A DNA stretch of 64,000 nucleotides from positions 3,720,001 through 3,784,000 of the forward strand of contig NZ_CP061378.1 of assembly GCF_015624485.1 (NCBI RefSeq). The letters run 5' to 3'. Positions within the stretch are counted from its first letter, which is position 1. Each line of letters starts with the position of its first letter. Shown here in pieces: positions 26,922 to 35,372 of the stretch. The position numbers and the translations under genes are program-made. The stretch is from Bradyrhizobium genosp. L (GTDB lineage Bacteria > Pseudomonadota > Alphaproteobacteria > Rhizobiales > Xanthobacteraceae). The notes below the pieces were generated by a model. The model did not search any database and was not told the DNA's origin. It was given only the letters and a program-made list of their open reading frames with translations.

Positions 26922-27446
26922 TCATCCTGCCTGCCCGGTCGCCTTGCGCATCACGAGATCGACGTAAGCGGATTTCGCCTCGGTGTAGGCTTCGCGATCG
27001 GTCGGATGCTCGGCGGCGAGCCGTCGCTTGAGCCGCTCGTAGGTCAGGGCTTCCTCGGGATGGCTGCGCAGATAGTCCCTGAATGCCAGGCGATGCCACA
27101 TCTCGCCCTCCGGTTCCGTGACGTGCACGTGATGGGTGCGTCTCGCGCCGAACGGCGGCATCCCCTTGACGAAGAACATGCGGTCCTTCCTGGGATTGTG
27201 ATGCCAATAGACATAGTCGAGGGGCTGAAGCGCCTCGACGAACGTCGCCTTCGCTGCGGCCAATGATCGCACGGCGATCAGGATATCGATGATGGGCTTG
27301 GCGGAGAGGCCGGGAATCGCGGTGCTTCCGAAATGCTCGAGCCCGACGATCAGCGATGAATCGAGCACGGAACGCAGCGTTTCGGCCTCTTCGCCGAACA
27401 GCAGCGGCCATCGCGGATCGTAGTCGACGATTTCGATCTCATCCAT
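26922..27446 (-). CDS. GrpB family (UPF0157) protein
   Basis: 174 residues from MDEIEIVDYDPRWPLLFGEE; a long 5' frame extension is not coding. Family marks: VDYDPRWPLLF, GLEHFGSTAIPGLSAKPIIDILIAV (a nucleotidyltransferase-like GS motif) and VKGMPPFGARRTHHVHV. The family has a nucleotidyltransferase fold, and some members adjoin CoaE kinases. The function here is unknown. Confidence 0.9.
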   Translation of the reverse strand: MDEIEIVDYDPRWPLLFGEEAETLRSVLDSSLIVGLEHFGSTAIPGLSAKPIIDILIAVRSLAAAKATFVEALQPLDYVYWHHNPRKDRMFFVKGMPPFGARRTHHVHVTEPEGEMWHRLAFRDYLRSHPEEALTYERLKRRLAAEHPTDREAYTEAKSAYVDLVMRKATGQAG

Positions 27447-27593
27447 GCCGCTGTCGATCACCTGGAATAACGCGGAGTGTATCGCTGCGAAACAAGTACA
27501 CGTTGCGAAAATGTCTAGCACACGGTGCGGCGGACTTGCTAGGTTGCTTGTGATTGATTGACGAACGGCAGAACGCCTTTTCCCAGCCGTGAA

Positions 27594-28622
27594 ATGAATT
27601 TCAACCTGTGGGTGATTTCGATGCGGACCATTGCAAGAGACGCCATTGCTGTCTTCACGCTCGTGGCGACGGGGACGATGCTGGCTGATGCCGCGAAGGC
27701 GTCGTGCGACCACCGGCCTCCGACGCCGGAACCGCTCGCGGTCAATTCGAATGCGAATTCCATCACCATCAATTGGACACCGAAGGCCGGCTGGATCGAT
27801 CTCTCCGTCAAGCGGAAAAAGACCAACACGTTCGTCGTGAACGTTGCCGGTGGCCTCGGCGGCCAACATCGCTATGTTGTCCCCAATCTTCCCTCAAACG
27901 AGGATTTCGAAGTCATGATCCGGTCTCGCGACGAGACCGGCACGAAGGGGTGCGTCTCCGTTCCACCGGTCGTGATGACCGTCAAGACGGAAGCGCCGGC
28001 GCCCGTCACACCGCCGACACCTCCGCCATCGACCTCGCTGACGCCTGACCAGAATGCCATTCTCGCCAAGCACAACGCCTATCGTCAGGTATGTGGTGCG
28101 CCGAACCTGGTGTGGGACGCCGCGCTTGCCGCGAACGCCGCCAGATGGGCGGGCGGCTGCCATACCGACAGGTTCGGCAATTTCTGCCACCAGTATCAGT
28201 CGTCGGCGGACTGCCCGGGTGCGCCAGGCAGCAATCCGAACGGCGAAAGCACATCGTTCGCGTGGCGTACGACGCGGCAGGGCAATGGCCCCGAACAATC
28301 GGTTATGCCCGGTCAGTTGCCCGCCGACGCCGTCAAGGGCTGGTACTGCGAGGTGTCGCGCTTTCCGTTCGACAGCCCGAACCCCACCATTGCCGGCGGC
28401 TTCACGGGCAACAATTGCTCGGGAACGGCGACGGGACACTTCACCCAGGTGGTCTGGAAAAGCACGACGCGGCTTGGCTGTGCGTCCAATACGTGTCCCG
28501 TTCCCGGCAAGCCCGGAATGACGGGCACGTTGTGGGTTTGCGAATACGCACCGGCCGGGAACGTGAACACGCCGCAGCAGATCCTCGCCAACGTGTCCAA
28601 GACTTGCGCGCGCCAGCCGTAA
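27594..28622 (+). CDS. Secreted CAP-domain protein with fibronectin-III-like module
   Basis: 342 residues (333 if it starts at the next Met, 27621). A signal peptide (RDAIAVFTLVATGTMLADAAKA) precedes a beta-sandwich of about 85 residues (NSNANSITINWTPKAGWIDL...). A Pro/Thr linker follows (VTPPTPPPSTS), then a CAP/SCP domain from about 165 to the end: AILAKHNAYRQVCGAPNLVWD, GHFTQVVWKSTTRLGCAS and LWVCEYAPAGN. CAP proteins are secreted and often stabilised by disulfides; bacterial roles are mostly unknown. It stands alone. Confidence 0.88.
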   Translation: MNFNLWVISMRTIARDAIAVFTLVATGTMLADAAKASCDHRPPTPEPLAVNSNANSITINWTPKAGWIDLSVKRKKTNTFVVNVAGGLGGQHRYVVPNLPSNEDFEVMIRSRDETGTKGCVSVPPVVMTVKTEAPAPVTPPTPPPSTSLTPDQNAILAKHNAYRQVCGAPNLVWDAALAANAARWAGGCHTDRFGNFCHQYQSSADCPGAPGSNPNGESTSFAWRTTRQGNGPEQSVMPGQLPADAVKGWYCEVSRFPFDSPNPTIAGGFTGNNCSGTATGHFTQVVWKSTTRLGCASNTCPVPGKPGMTGTLWVCEYAPAGNVNTPQQILANVSKTCARQP

Positions 28623-28650
28623 CCGATCACGAGGCGATGGTGGCGGTGGA

Positions 28651-28956
28651 CTATTCGTCCCGCCTGCCGCCGTCGATCACCCTGAACAGCGGCGCGGCCT
28701 CGCGGGGATGTTCGAGCAGCTCGTCGACCATGGCGATGGCCGCGGCGACATATTTTTCAGTCGCGGCATCGAGCGGCCGTTCGGCTTCGTCGGCCAGTGC
28801 GAGCTTGGCGCCATCGAGCAGTTTGCGGGTCCGCGCGGCGTGTTCGTCGCCGGCGGTCAGCGAGGCGCGGGCGATCGAGCGCAGCACGAACAACTCGCCC
28901 TCCAGCCGCAGCAACCGGTCGTTCAGCTTGCTCAGGACGGTGTTCAGGTTCCGCAT
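28651..28956 (-). CDS. Hypothetical helical protein
   Basis: 101 residues beginning MRNLNTVLSKLNDRLLRLEG, strongly helical with heptad-like leucines, no Cys and no membrane segment. It follows the CAP gene tail-to-tail with 28 bases between. I do not recognise it. Confidence 0.55.
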   Translation of the reverse strand: MRNLNTVLSKLNDRLLRLEGELFVLRSIARASLTAGDEHAARTRKLLDGAKLALADEAERPLDAATEKYVAAAIAMVDELLEHPREAAPLFRVIDGGRRDE

Positions 28957-29187
28957 GATGTCCTCGTCGCGCGCAGGGGGCCGGCCTTTCTACACGTCCT
29001 TTTCTGACGAAAGTCTTGCGCTCTCGGCCGGAATGGTCACGAACCATCCGGTGCGTTGCACGGCGCCGCCGGCCTGCCCATGGTTCCGACGGCCTTGGCG
29101 CGTCGGGAGGTTCGATTTGTGGATCGCAGCGAAGCTCCGTAGATTGATCGTGTCCGTCGTGCCGGTTCGGACGCTTTGCTTTGAGGA

Positions 29188-29607
29188 ATGCAGATGAAGA
29201 TTTCGGTCGAAACCACCGTTGCTGCAGACATCGCCGATGTCTGGCGGGCCTATACGACGCCTGATGACATCAAGCAGTGGAATGCCGCCTCCGACGATTG
29301 GCACACCACGGCTGCGACCGTCGACCTCCGCGCCGGTGGCGCCTTCTCGTCGCGGATGGAGGCCAAGGACGGCAGCATGGGTTTTGACTTCGCCGGAACC
29401 TACACCAAGGTCGAGGCGCCCCGCCTGATCGAATATGCGTTCGGCGACCGCACCGCGCAGGTCACGTTCACGCCCGAGCCCGGTGGCGTCAAGGTGCATG
29501 TCACCTTCGATGGCGAGGACACCCATTCGGTCGAGCAGCAGCGCGGTGGCTGGCAGGCGATCCTGGAGAATTTTGCGCGCTATGTCGAAGCGAAGCGGCG
29601 CCCTTGA
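29188..29607 (+). CDS. SRPBCC/AHSA1-like protein
   Basis: 139 residues of START/Bet v1 fold: KISVETTVAADIADVWRAYT, DDIKQWNAASDDWHTT, SRMEAKDGSMGFDFAGTYTK and the C-terminal helix GWQAILENFARYVEA. Such proteins bind hydrophobic ligands or act as co-chaperone-like factors. The YdeI-like gene follows 22 bases later, so they may share a transcript. Confidence 0.87.
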   Translation: MQMKISVETTVAADIADVWRAYTTPDDIKQWNAASDDWHTTAATVDLRAGGAFSSRMEAKDGSMGFDFAGTYTKVEAPRLIEYAFGDRTAQVTFTPEPGGVKVHVTFDGEDTHSVEQQRGGWQAILENFARYVEAKRRP

Positions 29608-29629
29608 GCGGAGCGCAGGCGAGGGCGTA

Positions 29630-29866
29630 ATGCTGAAGCGTCCGCGCGCAACGATGCCGGCCGGCATTCGTCGCGCGCTCGACGCGGCCGGCCTGATGGC
29701 GGTATTCAGGGAACGGCCGCCCTACCAGCGCAACGACTATTTGCGCTGGATCGCCCGCAGCGTCCGGCCCGTGACGAAGCAGAAGCGCATCGACCAGATG
29801 CTGGAAGAATTGCGCAAGGGCGGGGTTTACATGGGCATGGCGCATCGGCCGAGCAAACGGAAATAG
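29630..29866 (+). CDS. YdeI/OmpD-associated-like small protein
   Basis: 78 residues from an ATG after GCGAGGGCGTA. It matches the C-terminal OmdA-type module (PF13376) as I recall it: PAGIRRALDAAGLMAVFRER, then PYQRNDYLRWIARSVRPVTK and KRIDQMLEELRKG. The basic tail is RPSKRK. The family is loosely tied to stress and peptide resistance, and the function here is unproven. Confidence 0.75.
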   Translation: MLKRPRATMPAGIRRALDAAGLMAVFRERPPYQRNDYLRWIARSVRPVTKQKRIDQMLEELRKGGVYMGMAHRPSKRK

Positions 29867-29961
29867 CCGCGTCGGATGGCACGGGCTCGGCTGACGTCGA
29901 TGTCTGGATTCGTGGGCCACGCCGTCTGCGGCTGGCAGATGGATGATCCGGAGCAGGTGCG

Positions 29962-30177
29962 ATGCGTTTTGCTTTGGCTCTCGGCCTGTTGCTCGCTCTC
30001 GGCGCGTCCGCGAGTGCGGCGCCGGCGCATCACCTCCACGCGCGCCGGCCTGCGGCGGCTCGTCCGCCCGCAGCCGCGGATGTCACGCCGAAAGCCCGCT
30101 TCGCGGTGCCCGGCTGGAGCGACGAGGACACCCGCAAATGGCTCGACAACGCGTCCATTGTCGGGATCGGCGGGTAG
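29962..30177 (+). CDS. Small exported hypothetical protein
   Basis: 71 residues with a signal peptide (FALALGLLLALGASASAAP). A His/Arg/Pro-rich stretch and a C-terminal WSDEDTRKWLDNAS follow. I do not recognise the family. Confidence 0.5.
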   Translation: MRFALALGLLLALGASASAAPAHHLHARRPAAARPPAAADVTPKARFAVPGWSDEDTRKWLDNASIVGIGG

Positions 30178-30197
30178 TTGCCGGCCTTAGACGATAT

Positions 30198-30494
30198 TTA
30201 GTCGTCGGCCTCGGACGTCTCGTCGCGCCCGCCTGACGCCGAGCGGCCGCTGGACCGTCGGGATGCGCTCGACCTCGATGTTGCCGGCGCGCTTTCGCTT
30301 TCGCGCAACTCCTTGCGGATACGCCGCGCCGTCCGCATCACCCGCTTGATGATGGGGTTTGCCGAATCCTCGTCGAAGAACAGCATCACCTCGCAGCTCG
30401 GGCATTGCCGCGAATAGCCGTTCTGCAGCCGCCTCGCGCGATCGCGAAACACGTTCTTGCAGCGGGTGCAGTGGATCTGGACGGAGTCTTCCAT
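30198..30494 (-). CDS. Zinc-ribbon-like small protein
   Basis: 98 residues. The N-terminus has two CxxC pairs, IHCTRCKNVFRD and RQCPSCEVMLFF, resembling an MJ0042-type zinc ribbon. The C-terminus is Ser/Arg-rich and low complexity (about residues 65-98). Probably a nucleic-acid or protein-binding factor. Confidence 0.65.
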   Translation of the reverse strand: MEDSVQIHCTRCKNVFRDRARRLQNGYSRQCPSCEVMLFFDEDSANPIIKRVMRTARRIRKELRESESAPATSRSSASRRSSGRSASGGRDETSEADD

Positions 30495-30634
30495 GATGGC
30501 TTTGACCTGTCGGCGGGACGCCGGGCAGGGTACGCGACAGCCGCTTGGCGAAGCAACCGGCTGCCGCGTAGCTATTCTGCATCTGCTCCGCGGAACCGGC
30601 GGAGCAGATGGTCACGAGCCATGCAACAAGCGGC

Positions 30635-31552
30635 CTATTGCTGGCCGAGGTCGGAGGTGGCGCCGCCGGCCGGCGTGATCGTTCCCAGCGCCGACGAGGT
30701 GTTGCGGTTGTTGCCGTAGGTGATCACGCTGCCGGACACGTTGTTGATGCCCGTCGAGTTGAACGAGAGGGTGTTGTTCGACAGCCGCGTGGTGCCGCCC
30801 GACTGGTTCCGCACGCCGGTCAGGTTGCTCGAGATCTGGTTATCGTTCGCGAAGATGAACGCGCCGGTGTTGTCGATTCCGGAGATCGTGTTGTTGGCCA
30901 GCACCGACCTCGTGATCGTCGCCGTGGTGTTGTTGCCGAGCGCGATGCCGTAGGTGTTGTTGGTCGACCGAAAATTGTCGATTGCCACGGCGACGGTGCC
31001 GGACATCGGCGCGACCCCGAGGCCGGCCGAGCTGTAGCGGGCGTAGGTATCGAAGATGTTGAGAGTGCCGGCCGATGTCGAACGCGTATCGACGATGGCC
31101 TGCTGGGAGAAGTTCTCGATCCTCATCTTCTCCAGCGAGACGTTCAGCCCGGCGAGGATATTGACGCCGTGGAGGCCGAGGGTCGTGCCGGCGCCGTTGA
31201 TCGTGAGGCCGCGCAGGATCACCGTATCGACTGGGCCCGCGTTGATGTTCACGCCGTTGGTGGCCGACGCCAGGATCGACGACGGGACGTATTCGCAATC
31301 GATAACGATAGCCTTGGTGATCGTCACGGTGCCGAAGCCGCCCGGATCGAGGCAGTTGATCTCGCCGCCCGCGGCAGTCTTGGAGATCGCACCGGCAAAG
31401 GTCTTGCACGGCGCGGTCCGGCTGCAGGGGTTGACGTCGTCACCGACGCCGGAGACCCAGGTCCGGGTTGCCTGAGCGTATGCCGGTGCCGATGCCAGCA
31501 GCATCGACGTGACAAGCACAAGAGATGAATCGAATGAAAAAATACGACGCAT
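30635..31552 (-). CDS. Secreted right-handed beta-helix protein
   Basis: 305 residues from MRRIFSFDSSLVLVTSMLLA with a signal peptide ending APAYAQA. The N-terminal RTWVSGVGDDVNPCSRTAPC, then CKTFAGAISKTAAGG, is typical of a frequent Proteobacterial beta-helix group. Repeated Asn/Gly/Thr-rich strands form the parallel beta-helix (about 100-300). These proteins resemble pectate-lyase-like folds but lack obvious catalytic residues. It ends the host segment and is complete, so the prophage did not disrupt it. Confidence 0.82.
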   Translation of the reverse strand: MRRIFSFDSSLVLVTSMLLASAPAYAQATRTWVSGVGDDVNPCSRTAPCKTFAGAISKTAAGGEINCLDPGGFGTVTITKAIVIDCEYVPSSILASATNGVNINAGPVDTVILRGLTINGAGTTLGLHGVNILAGLNVSLEKMRIENFSQQAIVDTRSTSAGTLNIFDTYARYSSAGLGVAPMSGTVAVAIDNFRSTNNTYGIALGNNTTATITRSVLANNTISGIDNTGAFIFANDNQISSNLTGVRNQSGGTTRLSNNTLSFNSTGINNVSGSVITYGNNRNTSSALGTITPAGGATSDLGQQ

Positions 31553-31990
31553 GATCAATATCTCCTTGGTTAGCGCGCGCACTATCAGCCATTTCTGCGG
31601 CAGCAACACAATGAAATTCGTCGGCAAACGATCGTCGACCATGCAATGCCGGTGATTTTGCGCACCGGGGAATTACGGGCCAGTGAAATTTGAGACGGCG
31701 ATTTCCCATCGCGCGCACGATGTGCCTTCGTGGCCGCTGGCGCGACCGGCATATCGCGGCCGAACTGCGAATCGCAGCCGGTTTGCGCCGGCACTTGATG
31801 CGGATGCGAAACGCTGCTTCATGCGAGATCAGTGCGCGCGAAAATGCCGCAGCATCTCGCGCGCCGTCCGGTGTCGCCGCGCAGTGGGCGGACATTGGGC
31901 CGCGACGACCAGCAGCCGTGGGACTTCTCGCAACCGGCACTGGCGATCCCGGCAGGGCTTCCCGAAGTGAGCGGATCAAGGACTTACGAG
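31553..31990. other. Host-side intergenic stretch before the prophage
   Basis: About 440 bases without a supported gene. No tRNA or tmRNA is visible that would mark a classic attachment site. GC is high and no repeat stands out. The left prophage junction probably lies in or just after this stretch. Confidence 0.45.
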
Positions 31991-32052
31991 GAAGTGGGTC
32001 ACAAAACCCATCCAAGGAAATGCAGGGGATTTCGCAGCGTGTGACCCACTTC
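31991..32052. repeat. 13-bp inverted repeat next to the integrase, possible att region
   Basis: GAAGTGGGTCACA (31991-32003) and TGTGACCCACTTC (32040-32052) are exact complements with 36 bases between. The right arm abuts the integrase stop codon. It may bind integrase or form part of attL; a long-loop terminator is the alternative. The right end of the prophage is outside the window, so no direct-repeat comparison is possible. Confidence 0.45.
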
Positions 32053-33231
32053 TCACGCATTGTTCTGCCCTCCCGGCGTGAACGCGAGAAGGTTCATGGC
32101 GCCGCCGGCCATCATCTGTTGCTGCACGGCCTTGGTGTAGAGCTCGGCCTGCTGCAGCGTGCGCCAGCCGAAGATTGCCATCAGCTGATGCGGCGTGGCG
32201 AGGTTCTGCGCAGCCAGCGTCGCGCCGGCCTTGCGGAGACCGTGGGCGCGTCCGGGCACCTTGGCCTCGTTGCAGCGGTCAGCAAACCAGTTGCCGAGAC
32301 CCTTGACCGTGTGAGGCTTGCCGTACTCGGTTTCCAGGAAGGTCATGGTGCCGAGCGCACCGGCTGAGCGAGCTTGCTCGAGCACGGCCTCGAGCTGGGG
32401 CAGGATCGGGATCACCAGATCGACCGGCGCGCTGTTGCGGTTCTTGTGCTGCCTGAAGTCGAGCCAGCGGCCGGGATGGATCAGACGCAGAGGTGCGGCA
32501 ACGTGCTCCGGCCGGCGAATATGCTGCTTGCCGAACTTCGACACATCGGAGATCCGCTGGCCGAGCAGCAGGAACAGCATCAGCGCCAGATGCGCCTTGG
32601 TGCCTGGCGGGTGCCGCTCGCAGTAGGTCTCGATCTCCGGGACGGTCCATGTGTGGTGGCCACCCGTCTGCGGCGCCCTGAGCAGATCGACGGCCTTGGC
32701 GCGGTTGGCGCCGATCAATGGCGGCTTCTGCTTGACGGCCCATTCGGACATCTTGCGGATCGCCTTCAGGCGATGGTTGGCCGCGTTGATCGAGGTCAGC
32801 GCCTTGCGGTTGACCAGCAGTTCGATCTTCTCCTGCGGGATGTCGCAGGGCAGATCGCCGATCTCGCGCTTGTCGTCCTCGCTGACCAGCTCCCGGCAAA
32901 GCGCCTTGAAGATGCGGACACGGTTCTTCTTGGTCTCGCCGTCATAGCCGCGGAATTCGAGGCTTTCGCGCTGGTATTTTTCGACCAGCCAGCGCAGCGA
33001 TTTTTCCACAACTTTCGGCTCGGGTGGCCGTGGCTTCTCGCCTGCTTTGATATAGGGCCGCCCGGCCATCGCGGCCGCGAATTCCTCCAGAAACTCGATG
33101 GTTCCGGGCTTTTGACGAAGCCGGACCTTGCGGTATTTGCGGCTGCCGGGAATCCGTCGGCGGAAATAATGCCGCCAGTTACCGTGGCGGTCCTGGTCCT
33201 TGTAGTAATAGCGCTGGTCGAGGTCGGGCAT
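32053..33231 (-). CDS. int: Phage tyrosine-recombinase integrase
   Basis: 392 residues from MPDLDQRYYYKDQDRHGNWR; an upstream in-frame start adds nine residues and overlaps the excisionase gene. An N-terminal arm-type or core-binding region precedes the catalytic domain. The first catalytic Arg is in LLGQRISDVSKF, HxxR in AHGLRKAGAT, and the nucleophile Tyr in QQAELYTKAVQ. It integrates and excises the prophage. It is the last gene of the leftward operon. Confidence 0.93.
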   Translation of the reverse strand: MPDLDQRYYYKDQDRHGNWRHYFRRRIPGSRKYRKVRLRQKPGTIEFLEEFAAAMAGRPYIKAGEKPRPPEPKVVEKSLRWLVEKYQRESLEFRGYDGETKKNRVRIFKALCRELVSEDDKREIGDLPCDIPQEKIELLVNRKALTSINAANHRLKAIRKMSEWAVKQKPPLIGANRAKAVDLLRAPQTGGHHTWTVPEIETYCERHPPGTKAHLALMLFLLLGQRISDVSKFGKQHIRRPEHVAAPLRLIHPGRWLDFRQHKNRNSAPVDLVIPILPQLEAVLEQARSAGALGTMTFLETEYGKPHTVKGLGNWFADRCNEAKVPGRAHGLRKAGATLAAQNLATPHQLMAIFGWRTLQQAELYTKAVQQQMMAGGAMNLLAFTPGGQNNA

Positions 33232-33239
33232 GGGGATGC

Positions 33240-33497
33240 TCAAGTGACGGCCCCCCACGCTGGGTCGGGGACGAGCGACGCACTTTCGTCCTCATCCGGC
33301 AGTTCCTCGAAGGCGATGTCAAGCTGATACCGGTCCCAGACCCGGCAGCCGCGCACCAGCTTTCCGCGGGGCATCAGGCCGGATTTGACGAGCTCGTCAA
33401 ACTTGGTTGGGGACATGCCGACCCAATCGGCCGCGGCCTCCCTCCGCAGTCCGCGGGGGGCGTAGGCACGCTCGCGATGGTCGACGGTCTGCTTCAA
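33240..33497 (-). CDS. Excisionase-like HTH protein
   Basis: 85 residues from a TTG start overlapping the previous stop (TTGA), with GGAG nine bases upstream. LRREAAADWVGMSPTKFDEL, then VKSGLMPRGKLVRGCRVWDR, is the winged-helix pattern of AlpA/excisionase-like proteins. It lies immediately upstream of the integrase, the usual place of a recombination directionality factor. Confidence 0.75.
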   Translation of the reverse strand: MKQTVDHRERAYAPRGLRREAAADWVGMSPTKFDELVKSGLMPRGKLVRGCRVWDRYQLDIAFEELPDEDESASLVPDPAWGAVT

Positions 33498-33616
33498 GGG
33501 TCGTGTCTCCGTCCGACCTCGGCATCGGCTCGCACCTGCGCCGCGATCCGGACCGCCTCGCAGGCGAGCGGCAGCAGGCAGAACACGAAGATGATCTTCT
33601 CGATGAGCAGGGCCAT
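33494..33616 (-). CDS. Tiny membrane protein
   Basis: 40 residues, MALLIEKIIFVFCLLPLACE and a charged tail. One membrane helix is predicted. Its TGA overlaps the TTG of the excisionase gene. The short length and weak ribosome-binding site leave doubt. Confidence 0.35.
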   Translation of the reverse strand: MALLIEKIIFVFCLLPLACEAVRIAAQVRADAEVGRRHDP

Positions 33617-33653
33617 GATGTTCAACCCGGAAGGAGGGGTCCGCGTTCGCGGT

Positions 33654-33956
33654 CTACCGCTGCAAGACCCGCGCGCCGAGCGGATCTCCTGTGGATGACG
33701 CGCACATCGCGGCCGGCGAGCCGGAGATCGAGACGCGCGGCTCGGGCCGGAAGCGTTTGGCGAAGGGCAAAGGCGTGGTGTCGACGAAGGTGCCGAAGGT
33801 GGCCTTCTCCCGCCCGCGGGCTGTGGCCTTCTTCAGCGCGGCGACGAAGGCGTCGTCGGCGGCCTCGGCCTGCTCCTTGGCCTGCAGCTCGGATTTCGAC
33901 AGCCAGCGGTCGAACTCGGCCGGTGACATGGTCTTGATGTCGGTGACGTCTGCCAT
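33654..33956 (-). CDS. Phage hypothetical protein
   Basis: 100 residues, MADVTDIKTMSPAEFDRWLS..., with a strong AAGGAG eight bases before the ATG. The first half is helical and acidic; the second is basic and Pro-rich. The 46-nt repeat element ends 29 bases upstream of the start codon. I do not recognise it. Confidence 0.6.
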   Translation of the reverse strand: MADVTDIKTMSPAEFDRWLSKSELQAKEQAEAADDAFVAALKKATARGREKATFGTFVDTTPLPFAKRFRPEPRVSISGSPAAMCASSTGDPLGARVLQR

Positions 33957-33984
33957 GTGATGCTCCTTGGCAAGATTTTAAGGT

Positions 33985-34030
33985 TGGGGACAATGAACAG
34001 CGGGACGCGCGGGCGCACCTGTCAGGTTAT
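33985..34030 (-). repeat. 46-nt prophage repeat element, copy 1
   Basis: On the minus strand it reads ATAACCTGACAG, 26 variable bases, then TGTCCCCA. It overlaps the stop codon of the upstream gene and precedes the ribosome-binding site of the next. Copies 2 and 3 are at 42395-42440 and 47397-47442 with the same length and ends. Confidence 0.85.
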
Positions 34031-34482
34031 CTGGCAGACGCGCCCGCGGGCCTTCGCGCCGCAATCACGCAGTACGCAACAGCACGCATCGCAACGAGGT
34101 CGCCGGTCTTGGCGTAAAGCCGCTCGGCGGCGACAAAAGGATTGATATCGAGTTCGGCCCAGAACGCTTGTTCGGATCGGTTGTGCTGCGCGGTGCGCGC
34201 CAGGCGGTGGCACTGCGCGCAGAGCGGAAGCGCCCAACGGTCTTCCGGCTTCTTGCCGAGCCCCGATGCCTTCCCGTGCGCCGCGCTCGCCATCCGGACG
34301 TGCGCCGCCTCGCTCGGCTCCATCCCGCACGACAGGCACGGGCAGCACCTGATCAATTTCAGATGCGCCTCGTCACGATCGGCTCCCTGCTTGACGCGCA
34401 GCCGGGGCTGGACGTCCACGCGCTTGAGCAGGGAGCCGATCGGAGCCCGGGGAAAGCAGTATTGCGGACGGTCGATGGTCAC
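34027..34482 (-). CDS. DUF968-like (putative HNH-type) phage protein
   Basis: 151 residues from a GTG that overlaps the preceding stop (GTGA). The middle CPCLSCGMEPSEAAHVR, then PLCAQCHRLAR, supplies two Cys pairs and two His, the layout of the DUF968/HNH-like fold seen in lambdoid recombination regions. The C-terminus is Ala/Arg-rich. A Holliday-junction or nuclease role is possible but unproven. Confidence 0.7.
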   Translation of the reverse strand: MTIDRPQYCFPRAPIGSLLKRVDVQPRLRVKQGADRDEAHLKLIRCCPCLSCGMEPSEAAHVRMASAAHGKASGLGKKPEDRWALPLCAQCHRLARTAQHNRSEQAFWAELDINPFVAAERLYAKTGDLVAMRAVAYCVIAARRPAGASAR

Positions 34483-34727
34483 GGCGCCGACATCTCCCGC
34501 GCCACCACATGCTGAACCGCAACCGCGATCGCGTCCTCGACCAGCTCGGTGACCTCGAAGGCGCTGAACCCGCACAGCCGCAACGTCAGCACGGCATCGT
34601 GGCGGTCGGCGAAGGCCTCATGCTCGATCAGGACCTTCGCCATCTCGGCGACCCGGCAGCAGCGGGCGCTGTGCTCGGGCAGCACCAGCGGGCCGTCGAC
34701 CAGGCGGAGGCGGGTGTGGATGGTCAT
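34479..34727 (-). CDS. Phage hypothetical protein
   Basis: 82 residues (MTIHTRLRLVDGPLVLPEHS...), no known domain, overlapping both neighbours by four bases. The second half is acidic and helical. Confidence 0.6.
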   Translation of the reverse strand: MTIHTRLRLVDGPLVLPEHSARCCRVAEMAKVLIEHEAFADRHDAVLTLRLCGFSAFEVTELVEDAIAVAVQHVVAREMSAP

Positions 34728-34945
34728 GGCAGCACCGTCGAACAGTGCGGGCAGACGATGTCGCCGCAGTCGGAAATGGCCTGATGCATCCCGGTCGGCG
34801 AGAACGCGCAGTTGCGCACGACCAGGAACGGATCGCGCGGCGGAAATGCCTCCGAGATCAAGAGCTGCAGATGAGCCTCGATCTCATCCGCGATCGCGAT
34901 GCAGACCGGTGGCGGGGCGGGTTGGGTTTGGCGAAGGTAGCCCAT
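34724..34945 (-). CDS. Phage hypothetical protein with C-terminal CxxC
   Basis: 73 residues from MGYLRQTQPAPPPVCIAIAD. The tail CGDIVCPHCSTVLP could bind zinc with upstream Cys and His residues. The start is chosen by its position one base after the preceding stop; a longer frame upstream is a shadow of that gene. Confidence 0.6.
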   Translation of the reverse strand: MGYLRQTQPAPPPVCIAIADEIEAHLQLLISEAFPPRDPFLVVRNCAFSPTGMHQAISDCGDIVCPHCSTVLP

Positions 34946-34946
34946 G

Positions 34947-35288
34947 TCAGTAGACCTCCGCCGCGATGCACGCCGCAACGGCGCGCTGGAAATCGCCGCT
35001 GGCGCGGGACATGTCCCGCCATACGCTACCTTCGGCCAGATCATCGGCGAGCCAGGCGAAGTCGGTGACGTAGCAGATCGCGTGCAGCAGGATGCGCTCG
35101 CCGGAGGAGCACACGCCATCGCACTCGCGCACGCGCTTGACGAAGTTGCCCTGGTCCGGATGGTTGAACTCGACGATCAGTTCGCGCAGGTCGCGCCAGC
35201 TCGATGCGGCGGCGAGATGATCGAGTAGACCCATCTTGCGGAACATGATCCGGGCCGGCTGGCTCATTTTGAATTCGGCGAAGTTCAT
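34947..35288 (-). CDS. Phage hypothetical protein
   Basis: 113 residues (MNFAEFKMSQPARIMFRKMG...) with a CVSSG-like turn and aromatic-rich helices. It follows the exonuclease gene after 84 bases with no other gene between. I do not recognise it; by position it may serve the recombination module. Confidence 0.6.
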   Translation of the reverse strand: MNFAEFKMSQPARIMFRKMGLLDHLAAASSWRDLRELIVEFNHPDQGNFVKRVRECDGVCSSGERILLHAICYVTDFAWLADDLAEGSVWRDMSRASGDFQRAVAACIAAEVY

Positions 35289-35372
35289 GGTGGTCCTCGG
35301 TGATGCTGTGAAGGGTGAGGCGGCGGCGCAACGGAGCCGCCCGGCGCCGCCGCCCGTCGTGACCTTGGCGTG

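Noticed and set aside
31553..32052. tRNA attachment site at the left prophage end
   Set aside because: No tRNA fragment or T-loop sequence GGTTCGAATCC is present in this stretch.
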